Shown here: in pieces, positions 28,065 to 36,844 of the stretch
Layout: every line of letters begins with the position of its first letter
Position numbering within the stretch: position 1 is the stretch's first letter
Source of the DNA: Psychrobacter fozii
GTDB lineage: Bacteria > Pseudomonadota > Gammaproteobacteria > Pseudomonadales > Moraxellaceae
DNA: 64,000 bases
NCBI RefSeq assembly: GCF_003217155.1
Contig: NZ_QJSU01000008.1
Coordinates: 124,001 to 188,000 of the forward strand
Reading direction: 5' to 3'
Program-made: the position numbers and the translations under genes
The notes under the pieces: generated by a model
What the model was told of the DNA's origin: nothing
Seen by the model: the letters and a program-made list of their open reading frames with translations, nothing else
Database searches by the model: none

Positions 28065-28856
28065 ATGAAGCTTTCAACGTTAAGCTCTTTAGTAATAATA
28101 ACCTTGTTACTGTTTCAAATAAGTTGTATGCAACAAAAAAAGCAAGACCTCTATAAAGAGGGCGACATCGTTATTTGGTTACTATGGGGTGAGATGATAA
28201 TTAAGGCTGAAATAGGGGAGAGGCGAACTCATTCGCTTGAGAATCATTCTAAACGAGGAGAGTCTGAGTTCTATCGTCCACACGCAGAGCATTATCTCGG
28301 TCAGTTCCCCATTGATTATCAGCCCAAAGCATTCGACACCATTAGCGAAGAAGAAGCGCTAGCGATGCCAGTAACACCAATTATGCCAGGGCAAGCCTTG
28401 GAATTTAATCTAATGCTCAATGGCTCATGGGTACAGGCGTCGGACAGGAGTGTTGTGTCCGATGAAACGTTAGATCACCCTGATCAGGTGAAGGTTATTC
28501 TGAATACTACTTATGTAGAAGAAGATACCGAGAAATTCTTTAATAACCGACTAATGTCAGAATTAGATGCTGATTCTGCAGAAACAAATAATGGGATAAC
28601 TTGCTATCAATTAAAAGGAAAATATTATGGTCATCAAAGATGCCTTGGTGACTCTTCAGGCCCCTTGATCTCAGGCTTTGCTATTTATATACCAAAAGAT
28701 ATGACAATGCGAATGAGCGTAGAATCTAAAGAATACATTTATGGCGGCGTAAAAGTTAACTGGTATGCTGATCGCAAAAACCTTGACCAAGCACAAGTGA
28801 TTGATGCTGCCATTTGGCGATTATTAGATACTTGGAATATATCGTCGATAGAGTAA
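28065..28856 (+). CDS. Putative lipoprotein, tandem paralogue 1
   Basis: 263 residues. The N terminus has a hydrophobic leader (SSLVIITLLLFQISC) with a cysteine where a lipobox would put it, although the -3 residue is Gln. The mature part is soluble, starts KKQDLYKEGDIV and includes FYRPHAEHYLGQFPIDYQP, FNLMLNGSWVQASD and a final domain with VNWYADRKNLDQAQ. Cys pairs (TCYQLKG, HQRCLG) may form a disulfide. I recognise no family; the length and layout suggest a periplasmic or outer-membrane-bound protein, possibly an immunity or toxin-neutralising type since those often occur as tandem copies, but that is inference. Gene 2 follows after a 49-bp spacer. Confidence 0.75.
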   Translation: MKLSTLSSLVIITLLLFQISCMQQKKQDLYKEGDIVIWLLWGEMIIKAEIGERRTHSLENHSKRGESEFYRPHAEHYLGQFPIDYQPKAFDTISEEEALAMPVTPIMPGQALEFNLMLNGSWVQASDRSVVSDETLDHPDQVKVILNTTYVEEDTEKFFNNRLMSELDADSAETNNGITCYQLKGKYYGHQRCLGDSSGPLISGFAIYIPKDMTMRMSVESKEYIYGGVKVNWYADRKNLDQAQVIDAAIWRLLDTWNISSIE

Positions 28857-28905
28857 ATACTGCGTACTTGAATCAGCCATCATAATTATAACAACAGGCA
28901 CTACC

Positions 28906-29694
28906 ATGAAGACTTCAACGTTAAGCTCTTTAGTAATAATAACCTTGTCACTGTTTCAAATAAGTTGTATGCAACAAGATAAAAAGCAAGATCCTTATAA
29001 AGAGGGCGATATCGTTACTTGGAAGATTAATGACCATCTTATTTTGAAGGCTGAAGTCGGAGAAAGGCGAGAGCATTTTGTCACACACAATGAACGAGTA
29101 GAAAGAGATTTTTATCGGCCACAGTCTGAGCGTTATATTGGTCAATTCCCTATTGATTATCAGCCCGCAAGTTTTGACAAGATAACTGAGTCAGAAGCAA
29201 GAGACATGCCTATCTCTAAAACGTCAGGCGGAGGGTATGAGTTTAATCTCATGCTCAACGGCTCATGGGTACAGGCTACAGATAACAGTGTTAATTCTAA
29301 TGACACCTTAGATCATCCTGATCAGGTGAAGGTTGTCGTAAATAATTATTCTCTAGGGGGAAATACCAAGCAGTCTTTTGATAATTACTCAATGCTAGAG
29401 TTGGATGCTGATTCTGCAGAGACTAATAATGGGATGACTTGTTATCGTTTTAAGGGAAAGCATGATAATCAAAGAAGGTGCTTTGGTGAATCTACCAACC
29501 CTCTTGTTTCAGGCTTCTCTTACTATATCCCAACATTTAAGAATTATCCTGTAACTGTAGAGTCAAGAGAACCTATCTATAGCGGTATAGAAATCAACTG
29601 GTATACAGATCGTAAAAACCTTGACCAAGCACAAGCGATTGATACTGTGATATGGGATTTGATAGAAACGTGGAATATATCGCCAATAGAGTAA
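28906..29694 (+). CDS. Putative lipoprotein, tandem paralogue 2
   Basis: 262 residues, colinear with the preceding gene. The leader is nearly identical (SSLVIITLSLFQISCMQQ), the first 60 mature residues differ more, and the core FNLMLNGSWVQATD, ELDADSAETNNG and NWYTDRKNLDQAQ is strongly conserved. The 35 bp before the ATG are also a copy of the corresponding region of gene 1, so the duplication unit included the translation start. Product and role are unknown. Divergence concentrated in residues 30-60 and 85-110 hints at diversifying selection on a partner-binding face. Confidence 0.75.
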   Translation: MKTSTLSSLVIITLSLFQISCMQQDKKQDPYKEGDIVTWKINDHLILKAEVGERREHFVTHNERVERDFYRPQSERYIGQFPIDYQPASFDKITESEARDMPISKTSGGGYEFNLMLNGSWVQATDNSVNSNDTLDHPDQVKVVVNNYSLGGNTKQSFDNYSMLELDADSAETNNGMTCYRFKGKHDNQRRCFGESTNPLVSGFSYYIPTFKNYPVTVESREPIYSGIEINWYTDRKNLDQAQAIDTVIWDLIETWNISPIE

Positions 29695-29743
29695 ATACTG
29701 CGTACTTGAATCAGTCATTATAATTATAACAACAGGCACTGCT

Positions 29744-29788
29744 ATGAAGCTTTCAATGTTTAATACTCAGATTGAAGACACGCCCTAG
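29744..29788 (+). pseudogene. Truncated third copy of the tandem lipoprotein gene
   Basis: The 49-bp spacer recurs a second time (three base changes near the end) and leads to ATG AAG CTT TCA ATG, matching the start of gene 1. After about seven codons homology stops and the sequence becomes the GAAGACACGCCC end of the mobile element, whose last bases supply an in-frame TAG. Only the first few leader codons survive. Confidence 0.75.
29770..29787. repeat. Solo end of the GGGCGTGTCTT element
   Basis: TTGAAGACACGCCCTA matches the right end of the MITE at 27677-27848. No second end follows within the next kilobase. It marks the break that truncated the third lipoprotein copy. Confidence 0.65.
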
Positions 29789-29864
29789 TGTTATTCGCTG
29801 AAAAATACCCCATAATGGTACTATCATATTTGTTAAATACGCGCACTTATTAGGTTGACTGACT

Positions 29865-30617
29865 ATGCACTCACTCTCAAAACATTCCCGTTTGATTCAG
29901 ACCGCCATGACCATACGCAGTCATACAAAAAATAAGATGTTGTTCACAGGCTTGCTAGTCTTCACAGCCAGTCTCTACGCCCCTTTAGCAAATGCCTCTG
30001 CTATTTACAAAGTCGTTGATGAAAAGACAGGTCAAGTGACCTTTACCGACCGTCCACAGAATTATGAGCAGCAAGCGGATAAGCAAGTCACTCAGACCAG
30101 CGTGATGACTAGAAGTGATACGCTTAACTCAAGTAACAATAGCAATACGAGTGGTCAGTCTAGCAGTACTGCGCAAGCTGCCAGCACAGAGACGACGATT
30201 ACACCTGATGCTGATAGTTCAACCGTCAAAACCGCGGTCAATTATCAGCTTACGATCACTGAGCCTAGCGAAGAGCGTGCTTATCGTCGTCCAGCGCAAA
30301 ATATCGCTGTAAATGTACAAGTAAAGCCATCTTTACAAGCAGGCGATAACGTGAGTATTTACTTGGATGGTAATGAGGTGGCGCAGGGTCTTAATGCTTC
30401 CATCCCAACGGTAGATATTTTACCGGGATCGCACAGTATCACGGCAGTTGTGACCAATGAGAAAGGTAAAACCCTACAACAAGTAGCACGAACCGTTTAT
30501 GTCATCCAAAACAATACAACCTTGCAAGATAATAAAAGAAAGGCAGAGCAGCTGTTGGCTTATCAGAACCTATCGTTGTACCAAAAACTATTATTAAAGT
30601 TACGTCAAAGTGATTAG
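29865..30617 (+). CDS. DUF4124-domain exported protein
   Basis: 250 residues. After an N-terminal signal (hydrophobic MLFTGLLVFTASLYAPLANA) comes the DUF4124 module, SAIYKVVDEKTGQVTFTDRP, then a Ser/Thr-rich linker (about 75-120) and a C-terminal beta domain (LTITEPSEERAYRRP, VSIYLDGNEVAQG, PGSHSITAVVTNEKGK) that resembles an Ig-like fold. It is probably periplasmic; the role of the family is unknown. A terminator shared with the convergent SIMPL gene follows. Confidence 0.8.
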   Translation: MHSLSKHSRLIQTAMTIRSHTKNKMLFTGLLVFTASLYAPLANASAIYKVVDEKTGQVTFTDRPQNYEQQADKQVTQTSVMTRSDTLNSSNNSNTSGQSSSTAQAASTETTITPDADSSTVKTAVNYQLTITEPSEERAYRRPAQNIAVNVQVKPSLQAGDNVSIYLDGNEVAQGLNASIPTVDILPGSHSITAVVTNEKGKTLQQVARTVYVIQNNTTLQDNKRKAEQLLAYQNLSLYQKLLLKLRQSD

Positions 30618-30671
30618 AGCTTGTCTTATTGATGAATGATGAATAACGACAGCATAAATAACAGCTTAAGA

Positions 30672-30706
30672 AAAAAGGCAAGCACCCTAATGATGCTTGC
30701 CTTTTT
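30672..30706. terminator. Bidirectional intrinsic terminator
   Basis: AAAAAGGCAAGCA/TGCTTGCCTTTTT stem between two convergent genes, with A and T tracts on opposite sides. Confidence 0.9.
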
Positions 30707-30756
30707 AGTATGAATAGTTCAATTTATGAACGAACCAACTGCTGGTATAAGTTGAT

Positions 30757-31470
30757 TTATTTAGTCAGCTCAATCGTACCATTTGCGGTCACTGAGATCG
30801 TACTGTTGCCAGACTCAAAGCTTTGGCTTGGTACTGACTCAAGTGAGTCTGATTTCATGCTCATGGCGCTATACATTGGACGCGGGTAGTTACTACCTGT
30901 ATTTAGGTTGACGTTCACCACACGATAGCCGCGAGCACTCCATGCGCTAGTTAAGTTTTTAGCTTGTTGTTGAAACGCGCGAGAGGCATCTGTCATTAGC
31001 TTCTGTTCTAGCGCATCTTTTTTGGTGTCTGACACACCAAAGCTGAGATTTTCCATGACGAGCGTTTCTTGTAGATCAGCAATGAGCTGGCTGGTCGCGG
31101 CAAAGTCAGTACTCTTCAAATCTATATTGGCTTGTCCTGTCCAGCCTATGATTTTGTTGTTTTTATCATAACTAGGGTAAGTGCGCTGCTGTCCTGTGCT
31201 GACAGTGACGCTAGGGTAGCGTTTGGCGATTTTCATGGCATTGTTGATAGAGGTGTTGAGCGTGGTGGCCAATGCTTTTGAGTCAGTTGCCTGTGCTTTT
31301 TTGTATAAGCTGGCTCGTACTTCATCATTTTGCACTTCTTCTTTTACTTCTGTTTGAAAAGTAAGCTGGTCGTAGCCAGTTGGTTCTGCATGCGCGCTGC
31401 CCATCATAGCGGTTAGTAGAAGTGCAGAGCCAGTCGTTAGGGTTGCTTTGTTTAGTAGAGTGGTTTTCAT
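30757..31470 (-). CDS. SIMPL-domain (DUF541) periplasmic protein
   Basis: 237 residues. The signal peptide ends SAHA, and the mature chain shows the DUF541/SIMPL pattern: YDQLTFQTEVKEEVQNDEV, ALATTLNTSINNAMKIAKRYP, and a final FESGNSTISVTANGTIEL strand pair. Members such as YggE (oxidative-stress related) and BP26 form periplasmic assemblies; no enzymatic activity is known. GAGGAG six bases before the ATG gives a clear start. Confidence 0.85.
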   Translation of the reverse strand: MKTTLLNKATLTTGSALLLTAMMGSAHAEPTGYDQLTFQTEVKEEVQNDEVRASLYKKAQATDSKALATTLNTSINNAMKIAKRYPSVTVSTGQQRTYPSYDKNNKIIGWTGQANIDLKSTDFAATSQLIADLQETLVMENLSFGVSDTKKDALEQKLMTDASRAFQQQAKNLTSAWSARGYRVVNVNLNTGSNYPRPMYSAMSMKSDSLESVPSQSFESGNSTISVTANGTIELTK

Positions 31471-31687
31471 TACTATCTCCTCAGTGAGTTATATCAATGA
31501 TAAAGAGAGAAGCCATCATTAAACGCTGTCTCTCTCTATTAAAAGCAGTGCATTTTATTTGTTAGTTGCTATCCATCATGCTCAGCTTTATAGACTAACA
31601 TAGCAAAATTCAGACGCGATGCTGTGATAATTTTGTCACCTAAGTTACTGATTTTTTTGCCTTACAAAAACAGTTTTACGATAGGGG

Positions 31688-31715
31688 TTGTAAAATTAAA
31701 AAAATCTTGTATAAT
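31688..31715 (+). promoter_or_regulatory. Promoter of the SRP RNA gene
   Basis: TTGTAA, 16-bp spacer, TATAAT; the -10 box ends seven to ten bases before the mature 5' end of the RNA. Confidence 0.7.
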
Positions 31716-31721
31716 TTGCAA

Positions 31722-31838
31722 CTGGTGGCTCCATTGGTAGCCTCGCAACATTGTTCTATGAATCCCGCCAGGACCGGAAGGTAGCAACGGTAATAGTCAC
31801 AGTGTGTGCCGAGGATGTGCTTTTGGAGTCGCTTTTTT
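31722..31838 (+). ncRNA. ffs: Signal recognition particle RNA (4.5S, small bacterial type)
   Basis: Scaffold that binds Ffh and targets nascent membrane proteins. The conserved apical loop CCAGGACCGGAAGGTAGCA is present, with flanking helix strands CAACGG and GTGTGTGCCGAGGATG, and the ends GGTGGCTCC and GGAGTCGC pair to close the rod. The length of about 115 nt fits the gammaproteobacterial type. Eight T follow directly and terminate transcription. Exact ends are approximate. Confidence 0.93.
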
Positions 31839-31896
31839 TTGCCTAAAATTTGATAATTGGTTTTATAATCAGTCAAAAACACTCGTATTATGTATT

Positions 31897-31925
31897 AAGC
31901 CCTTCATTGTAAAGGGCTTTTTTTT
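31897..31925 (+). terminator. Intrinsic terminator downstream of ffs
   Basis: AAGCCCTT/AAGGGCTT stem with a CATTGT-type loop and a T tract, a backstop for ffs transcripts. Confidence 0.75.
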
Positions 31926-32040
31926 GCGTGAATTTTATCCAATTTATATTTCGATTTCTTATTCAATTGCGAAGTTTCATTGATTAATATGAGTTAAAAT
32001 ACAATGTATTAACTTTTTAGTAATATTAGAGTGTGTTGAG

Positions 32041-32094
32041 TCTTCACCAATAGTCGCTGTTAGTGCCATGGTGGAGTATTCAACAGGCCTTAAT
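32041..32094. repeat. Imperfect inverted repeat upstream of lemA
   Basis: TGTTGAGTCTTCACCA is echoed in inverse as TGGTGGAGTATTCAACA with about 20 bp between. It could be a regulator dyad or a relic of a mobile element. It ends about 30 bp before the LemA start. Confidence 0.45.
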
Positions 32095-32123
32095 GTCAAT
32101 ACGAAACGTTTTAGGATTTGATT

Positions 32124-32720
32124 ATGAAGATGTTTGTCTGGCTGTTTATTGCCTTTGTGGTGTTAGTGGTTGTATTTGGGGTATCCATATTTAATAAATT
32201 GGTACGCGCCCGCAACCAAGCAAAAAATGGTTTTGCTCAGATCGATGTGCAGCTGAAACGCCGTCATGATTTGATTCCAAATCTCGTTGAGACGGCCAAG
32301 CGTTATTTGACGCATGAAGAAGAAACGCTTACTCGTGTCATCAGCGCGCGTAATCATGCCCAAAGCTTGCAGGACTCGAGTAAACATCAGCCAGACTCAC
32401 TGGAACATATGGCATTATTTGCCAAAGCAGAGAGTATGCTGTCCAAAGCATTGGGACAATTTTCAGCTGTCGTCGAAGCATACCCTGAGCTAAAAGCAGA
32501 CAGTATGATTAAAGAGTTGATGGATGAGCTGACCAATACGGAGAATCGGATTGGTTTTGCGCGTCAACACTATAATGATAGTGTGATGTTCTATAATAAT
32601 GATCGCGAAGTATTCCCCAATAATCTGGTGAGCACTACTTTTGGCTTTCGCCCATTAAGTCAGTTGGTGTTTGAAGACAGAAAGGCGATTGCTCAAGCCC
32701 CTGTTGTCAATATGGGCTGA
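32124..32720 (+). CDS. LemA-family membrane protein
   Basis: 198 residues. One N-terminal transmembrane helix (about 3-22) is followed by a helical bundle facing the cytosol or periplasm, with the family's KNGFAQIDVQLKRRHDLIPNLVE signature split over residues 33-55 and ELTNTENRIGFARQHYNDSV near the C terminus. The role is unclear; LemA proteins are often coupled to M48 peptidases or TPM proteins. I choose the ATG at 32124 (AGGA eight bases before) over the TTG two codons earlier. The M48 gene follows after 72 bp. Confidence 0.9.
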   Translation: MKMFVWLFIAFVVLVVVFGVSIFNKLVRARNQAKNGFAQIDVQLKRRHDLIPNLVETAKRYLTHEEETLTRVISARNHAQSLQDSSKHQPDSLEHMALFAKAESMLSKALGQFSAVVEAYPELKADSMIKELMDELTNTENRIGFARQHYNDSVMFYNNDREVFPNNLVSTTFGFRPLSQLVFEDRKAIAQAPVVNMG

Positions 32721-32792
32721 TATTCACATGCGTTCGGCTATGTTTAGATAGTATAAAATTTAGACAACATAAAGTTTAGGTAAGACAAGTAG

Positions 32793-35669
32793 ATGGATTT
32801 TTTTGGTGAACAGCGCACACGTACTCAGCGCAGTCTATTGCTCTATGGGCTATTTTTTCTCATTGTATTTGCGCATATGGCAGTGGCGCTCGGTGTCATG
32901 GCACTGTTGCTCACGTTATTTACGGGTGGTATTTATTATTGGGCATTAGTACTGGTCATTATCTGGACATTAGGTAGCTTCGCTGGTGGTAGTTTTTTAG
33001 AGTATCGTCGTCTAAAAGCGGGCGGTCGTGCTATTGCTCAGCGCGTAGGTGCTGTTAGATTGTTTATTGATCATAGCCAAGACGCTTGGGAGCACAGTCA
33101 GGGGATTGCTCATCAGCATGAGCCTATACAAAAGGTTCGCTATAGTGCACATCATATTGCGGTGCGTGATGAGCGTGATTTTCCACCAGTCTACCGTCGC
33201 TATTATGAAATTGCGCAGCAGCTGGCCATTGCATCAGGCTTGAGTATGCCTATTCTGTATGTGCTGCCTGATGAGCAGGGTATCAATGGTTTCGTGGCGG
33301 GTCGGCACAGTCAGGATATGGTGTTGGTCGTGACGCAAGGTGCACTGGATAAGTTGTCTGATGAGGCTTTGTACGGGCTCATCGGACATGAGTATGGTCA
33401 CATCCTCCATGGCGATGCCACCTTCAATCTGCAGCTGATGGTAGTATTAGCAGGCTTGCAGATACTATATGACTGGAGCGATCCTATCGGTAATGGCAAT
33501 TATTTTGATAATGCCGTCAATCAAAACCTCGATCTATCACAAAAGTCCATCGATAATCATGCTCGTAGTACCGAAGCGAAAACCGCAAGCTTTACCACTC
33601 ATAGTGAGTGGGTGGCGTACTGGCAGAGCCAGTCGCAAAATCAACAGTCAACCGCAAAAATTCAGTCGAAATGGCTACAAAAAAAACTGGTAGTAGATCG
33701 CCAAGCGCCTCGTAGCGTTTGGACATTGTTGTTACATGGGTTGAGCTTTTCGAGCATGGCCAGTGCTCAGTTAATCAAACATAGCTTCAATCGTGAGCGT
33801 GAACTGCTTGCCGACGCGACCAGTGTGCAGTTGACGCGCTCTCCTGCGATTATGGAGACACTAAAAGCCATTCATCAAGATTCACTTGGTTCACGCTTGA
33901 CAGGTATCACTGATATCAATGGACTCAGTCATTTTTTCTTTGCCAGTAGTGGCACAGACCTGGGGGATGTCTCTTGGTTTGCGACTCATCCCAGTTTGTC
34001 TGAGCGTATGGGTGCTATTAATGCCAATGCTTACCATAAGTTTGCCGTACAAGTTGCCAAAGAGAAACGCATCAACCAGCAAAAAATAAAAGAAATATAT
34101 GAGCAGCGTCGACTTGGGGACGTGGAGAAAGTAAAAACAAATAGCCTAAGTAGTAATAAAAAAGAAAATACTGACAAACAATTACCCCACGCAGAGCTAC
34201 TCTCTACTCAAGCATTGAATAATGGGGTAGAGGAAGAAGAAAAAGGGCTGGATTTCGTTGTAGCAGAGGATGTTGTCATTGATGGGCGGTTACAAATACA
34301 GCCACAAGATATGGATATCCATGAACGGTTAAAACCTTGGCAGGCAAAACCTGATAGCGATTTACCATCAGCAGCGCTGATTAGTATTAATGATATTGAA
34401 AAAGTCTCGCTGCCACAGTATGTGCTCAATCACAGTCACCACCCGTTAGGCGCACAGGCCTTGATTGAGGCGGTGATGCTATGCCATCAGGGTCAAGCTC
34501 TAGTAACGACAAGCACTTATGACTTGGCTGACATTTGGTACGAAGTTACTAACAAAAAAACCGATGATCATCGCCAAGCGCAAATACTACCGCATGCCAT
34601 CGACCATAAATTGATAGAAACCGTAGCGAGTATTGATCGACGATTAGACAGTGCGCTAATCACAACTGTCATAAAAAATCTGAGTCAGCATAATTTATCC
34701 GAAAGCGTGATTGCAGAGCTACGTTTGAAGCATGAGAGCAGCCACAGCAATGAAAGCTATCAATATTATAGTCAGCAAAAAAAATGTCGTATGATGCTCA
34801 TGCGCTATCAACAAGGTATCACTGAACTCTTTAATGGTCAGTTAACTGCTGACCTGAGTATAGACTTAGCGGATAAGATGACGGATAAAGATTTTCTTAC
34901 GCATAGTATTCAGTCAGAATCAGCTGACGCCAAAAGTGGTACATCTTGGACGCCTTCTATTTTGTCACTATGGCAAGCGCTACATTTACAACAGCTGCTA
35001 CCGATACTATCTACGGTGCTAAGTGATGAGCAGTCACATGTACGAAAATATGAGTCATGGCAGCACACATTGAGAGCTGGCACAAAGGGTATATATGCTC
35101 AACTTGATCCTTCAGGTCAAGTGTTTGCTCGACTGAACGATGTTAAGAGAACAATGCTGATTTTACTGGCATATCGTTTGTCAAAAGATGTCAAAGGCCA
35201 AATGACATCAGCGCTATATAGTTCAAAGCTTGATAGTTCAATACTTAACTATAACGATGCTAGTGTGGCCCACTATATCGTGGACTTGCGCCGCCATGCA
35301 CGCTTGATTGATATTGCTTTAGCAGCCATTAGCGATGCCAATCTACAGTGGTTGCTGTTGATGGCACAAAACCTCAATAGTATTCAGCTATTGGCCTTGA
35401 TAGAGAATGTGCCTGTGTGCATAGCCTCTACCGTTAAGTCGTCTGCAATAGCTGCCAAACGCAGTGATAATTATCAAGAGAGACAACAGAGCCTCAAGCA
35501 AATAGATTATAATGATACGACTGGTGAGAGTTACACCTACAATAATTATCAGCAATGGCTGAGTACATTGCATACAGTGATGTTACACGATACGATAGTC
35601 AGCCAAGATGAGTATGATTGCTTAATGCTGCTTTCAGAGCGCTGGTTAGGCGTTCGAAAGCTCTTTTGA
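32793..35669 (+). CDS. M48-family (HtpX-like) metallopeptidase with a long C-terminal extension
   Basis: 958 residues. Two N-terminal membrane helices (about 14-40 and 46-68) precede the peptidase domain. The zinc site is complete: IGHEYGHILHGD near residue 197, and the third ligand in RERELLADA near residue 335. Family M48 enzymes degrade misfolded membrane proteins. The domain ends near residue 420 (THPSLSERM); the remaining ~530 residues are soluble, mostly helical and of no known family to me. Pairing with a LemA gene directly upstream is a recurring arrangement and suggests one membrane complex. Confidence 0.88.
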   Translation: MDFFGEQRTRTQRSLLLYGLFFLIVFAHMAVALGVMALLLTLFTGGIYYWALVLVIIWTLGSFAGGSFLEYRRLKAGGRAIAQRVGAVRLFIDHSQDAWEHSQGIAHQHEPIQKVRYSAHHIAVRDERDFPPVYRRYYEIAQQLAIASGLSMPILYVLPDEQGINGFVAGRHSQDMVLVVTQGALDKLSDEALYGLIGHEYGHILHGDATFNLQLMVVLAGLQILYDWSDPIGNGNYFDNAVNQNLDLSQKSIDNHARSTEAKTASFTTHSEWVAYWQSQSQNQQSTAKIQSKWLQKKLVVDRQAPRSVWTLLLHGLSFSSMASAQLIKHSFNRERELLADATSVQLTRSPAIMETLKAIHQDSLGSRLTGITDINGLSHFFFASSGTDLGDVSWFATHPSLSERMGAINANAYHKFAVQVAKEKRINQQKIKEIYEQRRLGDVEKVKTNSLSSNKKENTDKQLPHAELLSTQALNNGVEEEEKGLDFVVAEDVVIDGRLQIQPQDMDIHERLKPWQAKPDSDLPSAALISINDIEKVSLPQYVLNHSHHPLGAQALIEAVMLCHQGQALVTTSTYDLADIWYEVTNKKTDDHRQAQILPHAIDHKLIETVASIDRRLDSALITTVIKNLSQHNLSESVIAELRLKHESSHSNESYQYYSQQKKCRMMLMRYQQGITELFNGQLTADLSIDLADKMTDKDFLTHSIQSESADAKSGTSWTPSILSLWQALHLQQLLPILSTVLSDEQSHVRKYESWQHTLRAGTKGIYAQLDPSGQVFARLNDVKRTMLILLAYRLSKDVKGQMTSALYSSKLDSSILNYNDASVAHYIVDLRRHARLIDIALAAISDANLQWLLLMAQNLNSIQLLALIENVPVCIASTVKSSAIAAKRSDNYQERQQSLKQIDYNDTTGESYTYNNYQQWLSTLHTVMLHDTIVSQDEYDCLMLLSERWLGVRKLF

Positions 35670-35825
35670 ATACTATGACTGAGTGATGTTACTGAGTGAA
35701 GTGCGTAAGCATTTTTTGACACGTATTGGGCTGGCCAGAAGTTGCATGATTTAAGTTGTTATTTGACATTTTTTAATACAGATATTCTGTAAACCCATCT
35801 TAGATGAGTAGGATAGTAAAGACGT

Positions 35826-36677
35826 ATGAGTGACATTGCAGACCCGCTAATTGTATTGCAACATCGTATGCAGCAGCGCCAAATTTTAGCGATGATGGGT
35901 ATCAATCAGTGGGTGCAGCCAGGCTCCGCCACTATCAATATGGCAGATATCTCTGCGCCTACTATTCCTGATTCTACAATTGATACGCCTACTCAGGCTG
36001 TGTCGTCTGTTACTAACACTGAACAACCAAGTATAGAGCAGCAAAGTAATAATGCCGCGAGCATCGAAATGTCAAATATAGCATTTGCTGATTCTGTATC
36101 AGCGGCCATCGATGATGACGCCACGCGCAATTATTACCATGATGCTAGTGATGTAGAGTTAAAATCACCTAATGAACAAAGCCCTGTCACTTATAGTTTT
36201 GATACCACTACTCCTGATGTGGCAGTTAGACCTCTCGTAGATAACATAGCTCAGCAAACTACTGCCGCTATCAAGCAGAGCCCTATTGCTCATATAAACA
36301 ACGATGAGAGCTTTAAAAAAATAGCACCATTCGACTTGCAAGGCGGTCGTTATGGCGACTGGGTGGTTTTGGTTGATATCCAAGCACTCAACAATGACAG
36401 TCAAAAGCTATGGCAGAATATCACCCAAGCGTTATCAATCACTTGTGAGACCACCTCTTTTCCTATTTGTGAAGGAATGGATACCGCAGAGCTCGCCAAT
36501 GCCAGTCTTGCTGGGTATGTCTTTAAAATTGGTCGCAGTGAAGAAATACAAGTGGTAGCATTGACTGAATTGCCTGAAGGGCTTGAGCATCCGACGCTTA
36601 CGGCTGTGCCCACGTTAGATGAAATGCTCGCTGATAGCAGCTTAAAGCGCCAGCTGTGGGAAAAGTTATCTGGTTAA
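35826..36677 (+). CDS. holD: HolD-like DNA polymerase III psi subunit with expanded linker
   Basis: 283 residues against about 137 in E. coli. The N-terminal MQQRQILAMMGINQWVQPGS lines up with the psi start (LQQLGITQW in E. coli) and the C-terminal TLDEMLADSSLKRQLWEKL with the family's closing helix. Psi binds chi and links the clamp loader to SSB. Between them residues ~35-150 are Ser/Thr/Asp/Asn-rich and look disordered, then a compact domain begins at GGRYGDWVVLVDI. The call rests on these two end motifs and general layout, so it is probable rather than certain. serC follows. Confidence 0.6.
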   Translation: MSDIADPLIVLQHRMQQRQILAMMGINQWVQPGSATINMADISAPTIPDSTIDTPTQAVSSVTNTEQPSIEQQSNNAASIEMSNIAFADSVSAAIDDDATRNYYHDASDVELKSPNEQSPVTYSFDTTTPDVAVRPLVDNIAQQTTAAIKQSPIAHINNDESFKKIAPFDLQGGRYGDWVVLVDIQALNNDSQKLWQNITQALSITCETTSFPICEGMDTAELANASLAGYVFKIGRSEEIQVVALTELPEGLEHPTLTAVPTLDEMLADSSLKRQLWEKLSG

Positions 36678-36844
36678 GCCAGCTGACCATTGGTGTGGTC
36701 ATAAATTACTTGTATAAACTATCGGCATAAAAAAACAGACATTAGCAAATAAAAACAACGAAAGTCACTTTTACAGTGATTTTGATAGGCAACTTTTACG
36801 CTCCAACAAACAACGATGATTTCATCATATTTAGGATAATGACT

